Shown piece by piece: positions 40,581 to 50,600 of a stretch of 64,000 nucleotides of DNA (position 1 is its first letter; the number at the start of each line of letters is the position of its first letter). The position numbers were made by a program, and so were the translations under genes. The notes below the pieces were generated by a model, which saw only the letters and a program-made list of their open reading frames with translations, did not search any database and was not told the DNA's origin. The stretch is taken from NCBI GenBank assembly GCA_021771635.1, contig JAETOQ010000001.1, forward strand, positions 1-64,000. The letters run 5' to 3'. The stretch is from Oscillospiraceae bacterium. Lineage in GTDB: Bacteria; Bacillota; Clostridia; Oscillospirales; Oscillospiraceae.

Positions 40581-41620
40581 TGGGAATCCTCCCCTTTCCT
40601 TGCTTCTTCCATGGCTTTCCGGCGGAGCTGTCCGCAGGAGGCGTCAATATCGCCGCCCAGGCTTCGCCGCACCGTGGCGGTGACGCCGTGGGACTCCAGA
40701 CGCCGCTGGAACGCCGCCACGCGCCTGGAGGGCTTGAAGGGACTCTCCGCCACGTCGTTCAGCGGGATCAGATTCACATGTCCCGGCATTCCTTTCAGCT
40801 TTCTGGCGATCAGGTCCGCCTGCCAGTCGTGGTCGTTAACGCCGTCGATCATGGCGTACTCGAAAGAGATACGGCGTCCCGTCTTTTTGAAATAGGCGTG
40901 GCAGGCCGCAAACAGTTCCTCCACATCGTAGGCCCGGTTCACCGGCATGATCTTTGAGCGTGTCTCACTGTCCGGCGCGTGAAGGGATACGGACAGCGTT
41001 AATTGCAGTCCCAGCTCCGCCAGGCGCTGGATGCCTGGGATCAGTCCGCAGGTGGACAGAGAGATGTGCCGCATCCCGATGTTCAGGCCGTCGGGATGGT
41101 TCACCAGTTCCAGAAAGCGCAGCACCGTGTCCAGGTTGTCCAGCGGCTCTCCGATGCCCATCAGAACGATGTTGGAGACCTCCATGCCGGAATCTATCTG
41201 GGTAAAGAGCACCTGGTCCACCATTTCAGCAGGTGTTAAGTCCCTCACCTTGCCGGCAATTGTGGACGCGCAGAAGGCACAGCCCATGCGGCATCCCACC
41301 TGGGAGGAGATGCAGACCGTGTTGCCGTGGTGGTACTGCATCAGCACAGACTCCACGCAGTTGCCGTCCGCCAGCTCCCACAGGTATTTGATGGTGCCGT
41401 CCAGCTTCGAGACCTGCTTCCGGGCCACCTTGGGCACCGTGAGGGTGCAGGTCTCCTTCAGTTTTTCACGCAGGGCTTTGGGGAGATTCGTCATCTCGTC
41501 AAAACTCCCGGCTCCCTTGTGGAGCCAGGTGAACACCTGCCTGCCCCGGAAAGCCGGCTCCCCCATGGCTTTCAGGGTATCCGTCACTTCCTGGAGCGTC
41601 TGCGATTTCAAATCGATCAT
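40577..41620 (-). CDS. rlmN: 23S rRNA A2503 methyltransferase RlmN
   Basis: Radical SAM enzyme that methylates A2503 of 23S rRNA and also tRNA. The 347-aa protein has the cluster motif GCRMGCAFCAST (C-x3-C-x2-C), GIGEPLDN, HISLSTCGLIPGI, SLHAPD and the C-terminal cysteine in DASCGQLR. Length and motifs match RlmN rather than Cfr. It starts at ATG 41620. Repeat R1 copy 4 lies upstream, between it and rsmB. Confidence 0.97.
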   Translation of the reverse strand: MIDLKSQTLQEVTDTLKAMGEPAFRGRQVFTWLHKGAGSFDEMTNLPKALREKLKETCTLTVPKVARKQVSKLDGTIKYLWELADGNCVESVLMQYHHGNTVCISSQVGCRMGCAFCASTIAGKVRDLTPAEMVDQVLFTQIDSGMEVSNIVLMGIGEPLDNLDTVLRFLELVNHPDGLNIGMRHISLSTCGLIPGIQRLAELGLQLTLSVSLHAPDSETRSKIMPVNRAYDVEELFAACHAYFKKTGRRISFEYAMIDGVNDHDWQADLIARKLKGMPGHVNLIPLNDVAESPFKPSRRVAAFQRRLESHGVTATVRRSLGGDIDASCGQLRRKAMEEARKGEDSQ

Positions 41621-41635
41621 AGCTGCCTCTTATTC

Positions 41636-41800
41636 TCAAATGACTGCAAAAGAAACGTTTTTATGAGACGTGGCGGTGCACGCACCGTGCGCCGCCAGTG
41701 TGCGCAGCACGCGGGATCTCAAATAAAACATTTTGAGATCCGTATCACACGCCAACAGGCTCTGCCCACCTGAAAACAGGTATTTTCAGGTGGACGATAC
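41636..41800 (-). repeat. Modular hairpin repeat R1, copy 4 (rlmN-rsmB gap)
   Basis: On the minus strand it reads GTATCG, hairpin (CCACCTGAAAA/TTTTCAGGTGG, 41766-41793), GTGTGATACG, hairpin (GGATCTCAAAAT/ATTTGAGATCC, 41714-41741), a GC-rich hairpin (TGGCGG.GCAC/GTGC.CCGCCA, 41671-41697), and CGTCTCATAA. It overlaps the last codons of rsmB. Flanking words agree with the other copies; stems differ but stay paired. Its left edge AAATGACTGC is also found at copy 1. Confidence 0.75.
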
Positions 41801-43135
41801 TTGCCGCCTCATGCGGCAGATGTAAAATCCGTCGGTGCCGTGGCGCTGGGGCCACAGTGTCACCTGGCCGCCCGTCTCCCCCACCGGCTCCGGGAGAGAG
41901 AAAGCTTCCCTGGAAAAATCAGGGTGCTCCGTCAAAAACGCGTCCGTCACCTGCTGGTTCTCCTCTGGCAGAATGGTGCAGGTGGAGTAGACCAGCGTCC
42001 CGCCGGGACGGACATAACCGGCGGCATTGTCCAGGATCGCCGCCTGGACCACCGGCAGGGTGAACAGATCGTCGGCCTTTTTATACCGGGCGTCCGGCTT
42101 CTTCCGGATAATGCCCAGGCCCGAGCAGGGTGCGTCCACCAGCACCACGTCGAACGCTCCCGCCCATTCGGCGCGGGAGACACGCCCGTCGGCGGCAGCG
42201 GTCTCGATGCAGGCGAGGCCCAGGCGCTGGGCGCCCTCCCGAATGCGCTTCAATTTATTTTCGTGGAGGTCGCAGGCCAGAATGGTCCCCCGGTCCTCCA
42301 TGGCAAAGGCCGCGCTGAAGGACTTGCCGCCGGGAGCGGCACAGACGTCCAGCACCCTTTGCCCCGGCTCCGCGCCGGCGATCAGGGACACCAGCCGGGC
42401 GGCTGGATCCTGGACCAGAAACTTCCCTTCCCGGAAGGGAACCAGCGCCGTCAGATCGCCGGTGCCGGACAGCTCCAGGCATCCGGGCACCCAGCCGTGG
42501 GGCCTCGCGGTGACGCCGGACGCCGCCAGCTGGGCGGTCAGCGCCTCCTCGGTGGTCCGCAGAGGGTTGACCTGAACAGTCAGCGGAGCCACGCCGTTGT
42601 CGGCGGCAAGAAAAGCCTCCGTCTCCTCCCGGCCCAGCAGCGCCAGCAGGCGCTTCACCAGCCACTTGGGATGGCTGTACCGAATAGAGAGATACCGCTC
42701 CGCGTCCCGGTCCGGGACGGCGGGAAGCGCATGCTTGTTCTGAGAGACCTTACGGAGCACGGCGTTGACAAGGCCGGATGCCTGTCCCCGTTTAAACAGC
42801 TTGGCAAGCTCCACTGAGGTGTTGACCGCGGCGCTGTCCGGCACCTTGTCCAAAAACAGGATCTGATACGCGCCCATGCGGAGGATCTCCAGCAGAGGCG
42901 GCTGCAAGTGGTCCGGCTTCTGGGAACAGTAAGCGCCGATATAGAAGTCCAGCAGCATCCGGTTCTGCGTCACGCCGTAGACGATGCGGCTGCAAAGGGC
43001 CGCGTCGGGACCGGACAGGCCGTCCCGGCTGATCTGCGCCTTCAGGGCCGCGTCGGCCCAGGCGCCGTTGATCCGGCAGCTCACCAGCACCCGCAAAGCC
43101 GTCTCACGGGCGTTCTTGGAAGAAGCTGGCATCAT
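41786..43135 (-). CDS. rsmB: 16S rRNA C967 methyltransferase RsmB
   Basis: A 449-aa enzyme with an N-terminal NusB-like RNA-binding domain (about residues 5-135; RETALRVLVSCRINGAWADA) and a C-terminal SAM domain: VLDVCAAPGGKSF, DAPCSGLGIIRKKPD with one catalytic Cys, and YSTCTILPEEN with the other. The last five or six codons (QVSST) and the stop come from repeat R1, so the natural end has probably been replaced. Start ATG 43135 overlaps the yugP stop. Confidence 0.95.
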   Translation of the reverse strand: MMPASSKNARETALRVLVSCRINGAWADAALKAQISRDGLSGPDAALCSRIVYGVTQNRMLLDFYIGAYCSQKPDHLQPPLLEILRMGAYQILFLDKVPDSAAVNTSVELAKLFKRGQASGLVNAVLRKVSQNKHALPAVPDRDAERYLSIRYSHPKWLVKRLLALLGREETEAFLAADNGVAPLTVQVNPLRTTEEALTAQLAASGVTARPHGWVPGCLELSGTGDLTALVPFREGKFLVQDPAARLVSLIAGAEPGQRVLDVCAAPGGKSFSAAFAMEDRGTILACDLHENKLKRIREGAQRLGLACIETAAADGRVSRAEWAGAFDVVLVDAPCSGLGIIRKKPDARYKKADDLFTLPVVQAAILDNAAGYVRPGGTLVYSTCTILPEENQQVTDAFLTEHPDFSREAFSLPEPVGETGGQVTLWPQRHGTDGFYICRMRRQVSST

Positions 43136-43872
43136 CTCCGTCCCCCTCCCCGCCGGCCATTGCCGCCGTTCCGGCCCAGGAAGATCAGCACGAACCGCAG
43201 CAGCTGCAGCATGCTCATCAGCAGGGCCGCCACATAGGTCATGGCCGCCGCCCGCAGGACCTTTTTCGCTCCGGAGATCTCGTCATCATCCAGCAGAAGC
43301 TGGCCTTCAATGGTCTCGATGGCCCGGTGGGAGGCGTTGAACTCCACCGGCAGAGTCACCAGCTGGAAGATCGTCGTCAGGGAGAACAGCAGAATGCCCA
43401 CAAAGAACAGGCTCTGGCTATACAGCACCATGCCGGCCAGCAGCAGGATGAAGGAGAGCTTGGAGCCGATCTGGGTGGCTGGAATGATGGCACTGCGCAG
43501 GCGCACCGGGCCGTAGCCCACGGCGTACTGCACCGCATGGCCCGCCTCATGGCAGGCTACGCCCACCGCCGCGATGGTGGGCGCATTGTACACATCCTCC
43601 GACAGGTAGATGGTGTTGTCCCGGGGATCATAGTGGTCCGTCAGGCTGCCCCGGCAGGGCCGGATGCCCACATCATAGACACCGTGGGCCCGCAGCACCG
43701 CCTCCGCCGCCTGGGCGCCGGTCAGATGCCTGCGGTTATTGACGGCGCTGTACCTCCGAAAGTTCCCGCTGACCTGGAGCTGCGCCCAGAGAGACAGCAG
43801 AAATATCGGAATCAGCAGGATGCAGTAGATGTTGTTGGCAAGAAAATCGCCGTAACCGTAATAATAAGGCAT
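43132..43872 (-). CDS. Zinc metallopeptidase YugP family
   Basis: A 246-aa membrane protein with the zinc motif VACHEAGHAVQYA (HEAGH) at about residue 107, two to four membrane helices (residues 12-30, 140-175, 210-230) and the family start YYYGYGDFLANN. YugP-like proteins are common beside fmt and rsmB in Clostridia. Substrate unknown. It overlaps rsmB, forming an fmt-yugP-rsmB run. Confidence 0.92.
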   Translation of the reverse strand: MPYYYGYGDFLANNIYCILLIPIFLLSLWAQLQVSGNFRRYSAVNNRRHLTGAQAAEAVLRAHGVYDVGIRPCRGSLTDHYDPRDNTIYLSEDVYNAPTIAAVGVACHEAGHAVQYAVGYGPVRLRSAIIPATQIGSKLSFILLLAGMVLYSQSLFFVGILLFSLTTIFQLVTLPVEFNASHRAIETIEGQLLLDDDEISGAKKVLRAAAMTYVAALLMSMLQLLRFVLIFLGRNGGNGRRGGGRR

Positions 43873-43885
43873 AATATTCCTCGTT

Positions 43886-44806
43886 TCAGCGTTGGATGGG
43901 ATGTCCCAGCAGGTAGGCGCCAGCGGTCATCCGCTTGCTCCCCTGGGCCTGAAGCTCTGTGACGCGCAGGACCTTGCCGTCGCCGCAGGCGATGTCGATG
44001 CCGTCTTTCCCCGCCGCCACGATGACACCGGGATGGGCCCTCGTCTCCTCCCCGGTCTCCGTCACGGCGTACAGCTTGATGGCATCACCGCTGATAACAT
44101 CGGTGGTGGCGCAGGGCCAGGGAATCAGACCCCGGACCTGACAGCTGATGGCGTGGGCGGATCGGGTCCAGTCGATGGGGGACATCTCTTTGGACAGCAT
44201 GGAGGCATAGGTCTGTTTTCCCTCGTCCTGGGGCGTCCGGGCGGCGGTGCCGTTCTGGAGAGCCGTCACCGTCTCGGACAGTGCTTCCGCACCAAGCTCC
44301 GCCAGCCGCGCCGTCAGCTCCTGGGCGTTCTCCTCCGGGCCGATGGGAGTGGTCTTTTGCAAGATCACGTCCCCGGCGTCCAGCTCCTTTGCCATATACA
44401 TGATGGACACGCCGGTCTCCGCCTCGCCGTCCAGAATGGCCCAGTTGATGGGCGCCGCGCCCCGGTATTTGGGCAGCAGAGACGAGTGAACGTTGATGGA
44501 GCCGTACCGCGGGGCGTTCAGGATCTCCTCCGGCAGGATCTTGCCGTAGGCTGCCACCACGATCAGCTCCGGCGCCAAGGACTCCACGATGCCCAGCGCC
44601 TCTCCGTCCCGCATCTTCAGCGGCTGGTAGACCTCCAGCCCCTGGGTGAGGGCATACTCCTTCACCGGGGAAAAGGCCAGCTTGTGGCCCCGGTTTTTTG
44701 GTTTGTCCGGCTGGGTGAAGACGCCGCAGACCTCATGGCCGTTCTCTACCAGGCGTTTCAGGGACGCCACGGCAAATTCCGGCGTCCCCATGAACAGGAT
44801 ACGCAT
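43886..44806 (-). CDS. fmt: Methionyl-tRNA formyltransferase
   Basis: Formylates initiator Met-tRNA. The 306-aa protein has MRILFMGTPEFAVASLKRLVE, INVHSSLLPKYRGAAPINWAIL with the active SLLPKYRG loop, DAGDVILQ, and a C-terminal OB domain (from about 205). It follows def by a few bases, the usual def-fmt pair. Confidence 0.97.
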   Translation of the reverse strand: MRILFMGTPEFAVASLKRLVENGHEVCGVFTQPDKPKNRGHKLAFSPVKEYALTQGLEVYQPLKMRDGEALGIVESLAPELIVVAAYGKILPEEILNAPRYGSINVHSSLLPKYRGAAPINWAILDGEAETGVSIMYMAKELDAGDVILQKTTPIGPEENAQELTARLAELGAEALSETVTALQNGTAARTPQDEGKQTYASMLSKEMSPIDWTRSAHAISCQVRGLIPWPCATTDVISGDAIKLYAVTETGEETRAHPGVIVAAGKDGIDIACGDGKVLRVTELQAQGSKRMTAGAYLLGHPIQR

Positions 44807-44811
44807 GGACT

Positions 44812-45309
44812 TTACTCCCCTTCCTCTTCCTCCAGATATGCCCGCAGCTCATCCTCGGACAGGAAGTGGTCGATGTGCTCGGTGTACAGGTGGCCGTCCA
44901 GGTGCTCGATCTCATGGCAGAATGCCCGGGCGGTCAGCCCCTCGCCCTCCACCTCAAACCAGCCGCCGTCCCGGTCCTGGGCACGGACCTTGACCACGTT
45001 GGGCCGGGTGACGATGCCCCACTTGCCCGGCACGCTGAGGCAGCCCTCCAGCCCGGTCTGCTCGCCGCTGCTCTCCACGATCTCCGGATTGATCAGCTCG
45101 ATATACTCCCCGGCATCCTCGTCCAGGACCAGACATGCCCGGCGCAGCACACCCACCTGGGGCGCGGCAAGACCCGCGCCGTTGGCGTCCACCAGCGTCT
45201 CCAGCATGTCGTCCAGCAGCTCATGCAGGTGTGCGTTGAATGCGGTGACGGGGCGGCAGACCTTTGTCAGGCACTCCTCGCCCTGCTCCACGATCTTTCG
45301 TAATGCCAT
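44812..45309 (-). CDS. def: Peptide deformylase
   Basis: Removes the formyl group from new proteins. The 165-aa protein has the three motifs GAGLAAPQVG, EGCLSVPG (metal Cys) and FCHEIEHLDG (HExxH). An acidic tail EEEEGE ends it. ATG 45309 (MALRKIV) is chosen because of the family start; an upstream GTG at 45333 is possible. Operon order is priA-def-fmt as in Bacillus. Confidence 0.97.
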   Translation of the reverse strand: MALRKIVEQGEECLTKVCRPVTAFNAHLHELLDDMLETLVDANGAGLAAPQVGVLRRACLVLDEDAGEYIELINPEIVESSGEQTGLEGCLSVPGKWGIVTRPNVVKVRAQDRDGGWFEVEGEGLTARAFCHEIEHLDGHLYTEHIDHFLSEDELRAYLEEEEGE

Positions 45310-45370
45310 TTTTTTGACCTCCTCGACGCGCAAAACGGGACCGGAAGATCAGCCCCATATGATATGCGCC

Positions 45371-47836
45371 CTATTCCATAGTATTGCAGTCTGCAAACAT
45401 ATTCAATCCGCGGTTGGCGCGGTCGTTTGCGAATTCTTTCAGCACCCAGCTCACACGCTCCCGGGTGGCCCTGTCGTTCTTTCCGACCAGGATACAGCGG
45501 TAGCGGTAGCGGTTGTTCACCTTTAAAACCGGCGCGGGAGCAGGCCCCAGCACTTCCGGCTGGCTCTCCCGCAGCTCCGGAGCCATGCACAGGCGCCGCA
45601 GCGTCTCCCGCAGGCTGACCGCGGCCCGCAGGACGCTGCCCTCCTCAGTTCCGGAGACTGTAAAGGTAAAGATGTCCGCAAAAGGCGGACAGCGGCGCAG
45701 CCGCCGCATCCGGATCTCGCTCTGGTAAAAGGACTCGTAGTCCTGCCGGGCGGCGCATTGGATCACGTCGTTCTCCGGCGTGTAGGTCTGGATAACGGCC
45801 CGGCCGTCCCGGCCGCCGCGGCCCGCCCGGCCCACCACCTGCGTCAGCAGGCTGAAGGTCCGCTCGGCGGCACGATAGTTGTCCACATACAGGGACAGGT
45901 CGGCGGCCAGCACGCCCACCAGTGTCACATTTTCAAAATCCAGGCCCTTGGCCACCATCTGAGTACCCAGCAGAATGGGCACCTTCTCCTGCTCGAATTG
46001 CCGCAGGATCTTTTCGTGGCCATTGGCGGCGGTGTCCGCGTCCATCCGCAGGATACCGGCCTCCGGAAACAGCTCCCGCAGCTCCTCCTCCACCTTCTGA
46101 GTGCCGGTGCCCACGTGTTTCATGATGCCGCCGCACACCGGACAGGTCTCATGAACACGTTCCGAGTGGCCGCAGTAATGGCACATCAGCCGCCCGTTGG
46201 CGGAGTGGTAGGTCAGTGCCGCGCTGCACCGGGGACACTCCGGCACATGGCCGCACTCTCCGCACAGCACATAGCGGCTGTTTCCCCGGCGGTTCAAAAA
46301 CAGGATGCTCTGCTCGCCCCGGGAGAGGTTCTGTTCCAGTTCCGCCCGAAGAACGCCGCTGATCAGCCCCGGGTTTCCCTCCCGAATCTCCTGCCGGAGG
46401 TCCGCCGGGATCACGCGGGGCAGGCTGCGGTCATTGTACCGCCGCCGCAGAAGCGCCCGGTGGTAGATGCCCTCCTCCGCCGCCCAGGCGGTCTCCACCG
46501 CGGGGGTGGCGGATCCCAGGACCAGCGTGGCCCCGTCCCGTGCGCAGAGATATTTGGCGATATCCCTGGTGTGATACCGGGGAGGATTCTCGGACTGGTA
46601 GCTGCTCTCCTGTTCCTCGTCCAGGATCACGAGACCAAGGTCCCGCAGCGGCGCGAAAATCGCGGAGCGAGTCCCCAGTACCACCCGCACCTCCCCCCGG
46701 CGGATGCGCTTCCACTGGTCATAGCGCTCCGTCATGCGGAGAGAGCTGTGAAGCATTACAACTTTACTGCCAAAGTAAGAGGCGAATTTTCGCATCATCT
46801 GGGGCGTCAGCACGATCTCCGGCACCAGGACGATGGCGGTCTTTCCCCGCGCCAGGACCTCCTGAACCAGACGCAGATAGACCTGTGTCTTTCCGCTGCC
46901 GGTGACGCCCTGCAGGAGCACTGCTTCCGCCCGCTCTTCCCTTGTCAGCGCCAGGATCAAGTCAAAAGCCGCCTGTTGCTCCTCGTTTAAGACGATAGGA
47001 GGCCCCGGCTCGGTCTCCGCGCCCTGGGGGACACGCAGCTCCTCTTCCTCCGAAAATGCCACGATCCCGGTCTTTTCCAGTCCCCGCAGCGTCTGCATGG
47101 AGGCGCCGGTAAAATAGCAGATATCGGAGGCAGAGGCCCTTCCGGCAGCCGCCAGCAGGCGCACCACCTCATACCGCTGGGGCGCGGTCCGCTTTTTTGC
47201 TTCCGCTGCCGCCAGGGCATCCTCGGCGCTGACGGCCAGCTCCACCATCCGGCGGGTCTTGTCGCTGATCTTTCGCTTGGCGGCAGTCTCACAGACTGCC
47301 ACGCCCGCCTTTTGGAGGGCTTTCAGCGTCGTCCCCACGTCCTCGCCGCAGGCGTCCCGCAGGGTGTCCAGGCCGGCGCTCCCGCCGTTTGCGAACAGCA
47401 CATCCAGCACCGCCGGGGCCTTTTTGATCTTGGCGCAGGCCTCATCGGCGGCAATGCGGTCCATGCCCGCCGCCAGATGCCAGACCTCCCGGAACTGATA
47501 CCACAGTCCGGCGGGCAGGATGGTCTTGACCGCCTCGAACAGTGTGCAGAAATACCTCTGCCGCATCCAGAGGGCCAACTCGATCCCAGACCGGTCCAGC
47601 ACCGGCTCCCGGTCCAAAACCGCTTTCAGCGGTTTCAGTCCCGGCAGCTTTTCTCCGGTGGTCCGGGCAAGAATGATCCCCTCGCTGTTCCGGTTTCCCC
47701 GGCCAAAGGGCACCGTCACCCGGACGCCGGGGACCGCCGTCTCCAGCAGCTCCTCCGGCACCAGATAGTCATAGGGTTTATCAATGGAATAGGGCGCGGC
47801 GCTGACCGCGACTTTCGTGATCACAGCGGTCTCCAT
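45371..47836 (-). CDS. priA: Primosomal helicase PriA
   Basis: PriA restarts stalled replication forks. The 821-aa protein has the N-terminal DNA-binding region (ITKVAVSAAPYSIDKPYDYLVPEE), Walker A LLQGVTGSGKTQVYLRL near 315, Walker B ILDEEQESSYQSENPPRYHTRD (DEEQ in place of the usual DEEH), the paired zinc binding region CGECGHVPECPRCS ... CHYCGHSERVHETCPVCGG, and LLGTQMVAKGLDFENVTLVGVL. Length is normal. It is upstream of def. Confidence 0.97.
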   Translation of the reverse strand: METAVITKVAVSAAPYSIDKPYDYLVPEELLETAVPGVRVTVPFGRGNRNSEGIILARTTGEKLPGLKPLKAVLDREPVLDRSGIELALWMRQRYFCTLFEAVKTILPAGLWYQFREVWHLAAGMDRIAADEACAKIKKAPAVLDVLFANGGSAGLDTLRDACGEDVGTTLKALQKAGVAVCETAAKRKISDKTRRMVELAVSAEDALAAAEAKKRTAPQRYEVVRLLAAAGRASASDICYFTGASMQTLRGLEKTGIVAFSEEEELRVPQGAETEPGPPIVLNEEQQAAFDLILALTREERAEAVLLQGVTGSGKTQVYLRLVQEVLARGKTAIVLVPEIVLTPQMMRKFASYFGSKVVMLHSSLRMTERYDQWKRIRRGEVRVVLGTRSAIFAPLRDLGLVILDEEQESSYQSENPPRYHTRDIAKYLCARDGATLVLGSATPAVETAWAAEEGIYHRALLRRRYNDRSLPRVIPADLRQEIREGNPGLISGVLRAELEQNLSRGEQSILFLNRRGNSRYVLCGECGHVPECPRCSAALTYHSANGRLMCHYCGHSERVHETCPVCGGIMKHVGTGTQKVEEELRELFPEAGILRMDADTAANGHEKILRQFEQEKVPILLGTQMVAKGLDFENVTLVGVLAADLSLYVDNYRAAERTFSLLTQVVGRAGRGGRDGRAVIQTYTPENDVIQCAARQDYESFYQSEIRMRRLRRCPPFADIFTFTVSGTEEGSVLRAAVSLRETLRRLCMAPELRESQPEVLGPAPAPVLKVNNRYRYRCILVGKNDRATRERVSWVLKEFANDRANRGLNMFADCNTME

Positions 47837-47870
47837 GCCTCGCCCCTCCTCTGCGGTGTCTTACGCGGTT

Positions 47871-48095
47871 TTATGCGTTCTCTTCCTCGATGGTCAGATC
47901 CATATGGCTGGCGTCCAGCTTGCCGTCCGCCACCTCATGGATGGCCAGCGTCACAGGCTTCTCCTCCAGATGCTCGCCGGTCTCCTCGGCATTTTCAGCG
48001 ATCTGGCGGGCACGGCGGGCCACCACGTTCACCAGCATGTAGCGGTTCGGCACGTAAGCGTTCAGCTTGTTCATTGCGGGATACAGCATTGACAT
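47871..48095 (-). CDS. rpoZ: RNA polymerase omega subunit
   Basis: A 74-aa protein with MLYPAMNKLNAYVPNRYMLV and VARRARQIAE, the omega signature, and an acidic end. Omega helps assemble the polymerase. Two starts are possible, ATG 48095 and ATG 48089; the family start fits the second, the GGAAG spacing fits the first. It follows gmk, the usual gmk-rpoZ pair. Confidence 0.92.
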   Translation of the reverse strand: MSMLYPAMNKLNAYVPNRYMLVNVVARRARQIAENAEETGEHLEEKPVTLAIHEVADGKLDASHMDLTIEEENA

Positions 48096-48216
48096 AAATA
48101 TCTACTTCCATTCTGCCTGATCTCGGCTAAATTTTTATCATTTGATATCCACATCCGCCTTTCGCGGACATGGGTGAATGAACGGTCTGCCCAGAAGCGC
48201 AGATGTGCATCAGCGC

Positions 48217-48813
48217 TTATTTGCCGCTGATGATCTCCATCCGATCCTTGGGCTTGCAGTGTTCCGCCGTCATGATGGCGTCCAGCTCATTCACGGCATT
48301 TTCCACCGTGTCGTTGATGACGAAGTAGTCATAGGTGTGGGCCGTCTGGAACTCCACCTTGGCCCGGAGCAGCCGCTTCTGGATCTTATCCTGGCTGTCG
48401 GTGCCCCGCTCTGTGAGCCGGCGCTCCAGCTCCGCCCAACTGGGAGGCGCGATGAAAATGCGCACGGTCTCCGGCCGCTTGCTGGTGACCTGGATAGCGC
48501 CCTGGACCTCAATGTCCAGGATCACGTCCTTGCCCTGCTCCATGGCCTCGTCCACGTAGCGCTTAGGGGTGCCGTAGAAGTTGCCCACATACTCGGCGTA
48601 CTCCAAAAACTGTTCCATGGCGATCCACTTGCGGAAGGACTCCACGTTCATGAAATGGTAGTGGATGCCGTCCAGCTCACCGGGGCGGGGGGCCCGGGTG
48701 GTGGCGGAAACGGAAAAATACACATTTTTCCGCTTTTCCAGCAGTGCTTTGAGCACCGTGCTCTTTCCCACTCCGGAAGGGCCGGAGATGATAAAGGTCT
48801 TCCCTTTCCTCAT
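48217..48813 (-). CDS. gmk: Guanylate kinase
   Basis: Makes GDP from GMP. The 198-aa protein has P-loop [31 protein letters not shown], the YxF-type GMP site [23 protein letters not shown] and IFIAPPSW. Start ATG 48813 overlaps the end of remA. Confidence 0.97.
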   Translation of the reverse strand: MRKGKTFIISGPSGVGKSTVLKALLEKRKNVYFSVSATTRAPRPGELDGIHYHFMNVESFRKWIAMEQFLEYAEYVGNFYGTPKRYVDEAMEQGKDVILDIEVQGAIQVTSKRPETVRIFIAPPSWAELERRLTERGTDSQDKIQKRLLRAKVEFQTAHTYDYFVINDTVENAVNELDAIMTAEHCKPKDRMEIISGK

Positions 48814-49064
48814 GCCTGTTCTCTCTCCTCTGTATGTTCCGTCCGAACGCCGAACTTCTCCGGCGGCAGGGCGGACAGGATCACATGGTCGCTGTCCATG
48901 ATGAAGATGGACGCAGTCTTGCGGCCATAGGTGGCGTCGATGAGCATCCCACGCTCCCGGCTCTCCTGGACCATGCGCTTGATAGGCGCCGAGTCCGGGC
49001 TGACAATGGCCACCAGACGCTCCTCGGACACCATGCTCCCAAATCCGATGTTGATGAGCTTCAT
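48810..49064 (-). CDS. remA: RemA-family regulator (DUF370)
   Basis: An 84-aa protein beginning [20 protein letters not shown] with the [13 protein letters not shown] and [20 protein letters not shown] segments of RemA/YlzA. In Bacillus RemA is a DNA-binding ring that controls matrix genes. The position between yicC and gmk is the same as in Bacillus. The C-terminal tail EHTEEREQA is acidic. Confidence 0.93.
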   Translation of the reverse strand: MKLINIGFGSMVSEERLVAIVSPDSAPIKRMVQESRERGMLIDATYGRKTASIFIMDSDHVILSALPPEKFGVRTEHTEEREQA

Positions 49065-49068
49065 ACCG

Positions 49069-49950
49069 TCACTCCACGTTCTGGACCTGCTCGCGCATCT
49101 TCTCCACCTCGGCCTTCAAGCCCACGACCACCTGGGCGATGGCCACGTCGTTGCACTTGGAGCCAATGGTGTTGGACTCCCGGTTGACCTCCTGGATCAG
49201 GAAGTCCATCTTCCGGCCCATAGGCTCGTCGGAGACGATCATGGTCCGCAGCTGGGACACATGGCTCCGCAGGCGGACGGTCTCCTCGTCCACAGCCACC
49301 TTGTCGGCGTAGATGGCGGCCTCGGTCAGGATGCGCTGCTGGTCAATGGTGGTGCTTTGCAGCACCTCCTGCATCCGGGCGGTCAGCTTCTGGCGGTACT
49401 CCGCCACCGTCTCCGGGGACCGGGCCTCCACCTGGCTGGTGTACTGCTCGATGTTGGTCAGGCGGTTTCCGATGTCCTCCGCCAGCTTCCCTCCCTCCAC
49501 GGCCCGCATGGCATTGTACGCCGCGAGAGCCTCGTCCAAGACCGTGCAGAGGTCGGCGCTGACGGTCTCCAGGTCCTCGTCCGCCTTGGTCACGGTCAGA
49601 ACGTCCGGGAACCGGGCCAGCTGGTCCGGCGTCACCTTGTATGCCGTGGGGCCGCAGACCTCCGCCAGCTCGTTCAGGGCGGCGGCGTACTGCGCCGCCA
49701 GCTCCCGGTTCACCGCCACCTTCGCCACATCGGCGGCGGAGGCGTCCACGGTGATGAACACGTCCACCTTGCCCCGGGAGATGGCCTTCTGCACGCGGCT
49801 CTTCACCGCGTCCTCGGCAAAGGCGTACATCCGGGGCATCTTCACGGTGCAGTCCAGGTAGCGGTTGTTGACGGAGCGCACCTCCACGGTGATATCCCGC
49901 TTATTCAATGTCTCTCTGGCCCGGCCGTAGCCGGTCATACTCTTGATCAC
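49069..49950 (-). CDS. YicC-family endoribonuclease
   Basis: A 293-aa protein with the family start [38 protein letters not shown], and the C-terminal [20 protein letters not shown]. YicC proteins (YloC in Bacillus) are endoribonucleases. GTG 49950 has GGGAGG at 8 bases and fits the family start (V-IKSMTGYG); a longer open frame upstream runs over the DnaJ gene end. It is followed by remA at 5 bases. Confidence 0.95.
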   Translation of the reverse strand: MIKSMTGYGRARETLNKRDITVEVRSVNNRYLDCTVKMPRMYAFAEDAVKSRVQKAISRGKVDVFITVDASAADVAKVAVNRELAAQYAAALNELAEVCGPTAYKVTPDQLARFPDVLTVTKADEDLETVSADLCTVLDEALAAYNAMRAVEGGKLAEDIGNRLTNIEQYTSQVEARSPETVAEYRQKLTARMQEVLQSTTIDQQRILTEAAIYADKVAVDEETVRLRSHVSQLRTMIVSDEPMGRKMDFLIQEVNRESNTIGSKCNDVAIAQVVVGLKAEVEKMREQVQNVE

Positions 49951-49973
49951 GATCGTTTCCTCCCTATCATCTG

Positions 49974-50600
49974 TCAGCAGCAGAACCAGCCGCCGGGGCA
50001 AAGCCACCAGAGGCAGCACAGCGGCAGACACAGGTTGCCGCCGCACAGCTCCGTACTGAACTGTCCGCCGCCGGGACGGTAGGCCTGCTGCGTACCGTTT
50101 TCCATGAAGTTCAGCGCCTGCCGGTACTCCGGGTTGCCGGGGTCCATCTGGCAGGCGGTCTGATAGTACCGCTTCGCCTCATCCATCCAGCCCCGGCGGT
50201 AGCACACCGCGCCCCGCAGAAAATTCCACTCGGCATTGTGGTCACTGTAATTGGCCAGCAGCGCCTCCGCCCGGCTGATGTCACCGCTGTTGATGGCGAT
50301 GCGCACCTGCTGAAGGACAGAGCTGCCGGAGGACGACTGCTGCCCATACTGCTGATAAGCGCCGCCTCTCTGATAGCCGCCATACCCGCCGGAGGAACCT
50401 CCCCGGCCGCCGCTGCGCATCTTGGTGATCTCCTCATAGGCGGCGTTGATCTCCTTCATCTTCTCCTGGGCCAGATCCGCCAGGGGATTGTCGTGGTAAT
50501 TATCCGGGTGGTACTTTCTCGCCAGTTCCCGATATGCCCGCTTGACTTCTTCATCTGTGGCGCTTTCCGATACGCCCAGGACCTGATAAGGATCGTTCAT
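49974..50600 (-). CDS. J-domain protein with TPR-like part and Cys/Trp-rich tail
   Basis: A 208-aa protein. Residues 1-65 are a J-domain: [20 protein letters not shown], the HPD motif in KYHPDNYHD, and a helix IV ([13 protein letters not shown]). A Gly/Gln/Ser-rich linker follows, then about 75 residues of TPR-like helices ([39 protein letters not shown]). The end is unusual: [18 protein letters not shown], Cys and Trp rich, perhaps a membrane or metal contact. Its ATG overlaps the stop of the DUF5685 gene. Probably a specific co-chaperone; target unknown. Confidence 0.88.
   Translation of the reverse strand: MNDPYQVLGVSESATDEEVKRAYRELARKYHPDNYHDNPLADLAQEKMKEINAAYEEITKMRSGGRGGSSGGYGGYQRGGAYQQYGQQSSSGSSVLQQVRIAINSGDISRAEALLANYSDHNAEWNFLRGAVCYRRGWMDEAKRYYQTACQMDPGNPEYRQALNFMENGTQQAYRPGGGQFSTELCGGNLCLPLCCLWWLCPGGWFCC

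Noticed and set aside
38889-40895. 668-codon plus-strand frame opposite the kinase and phosphatase
   Set aside because: It crosses several certain minus-strand genes and lacks any motif.
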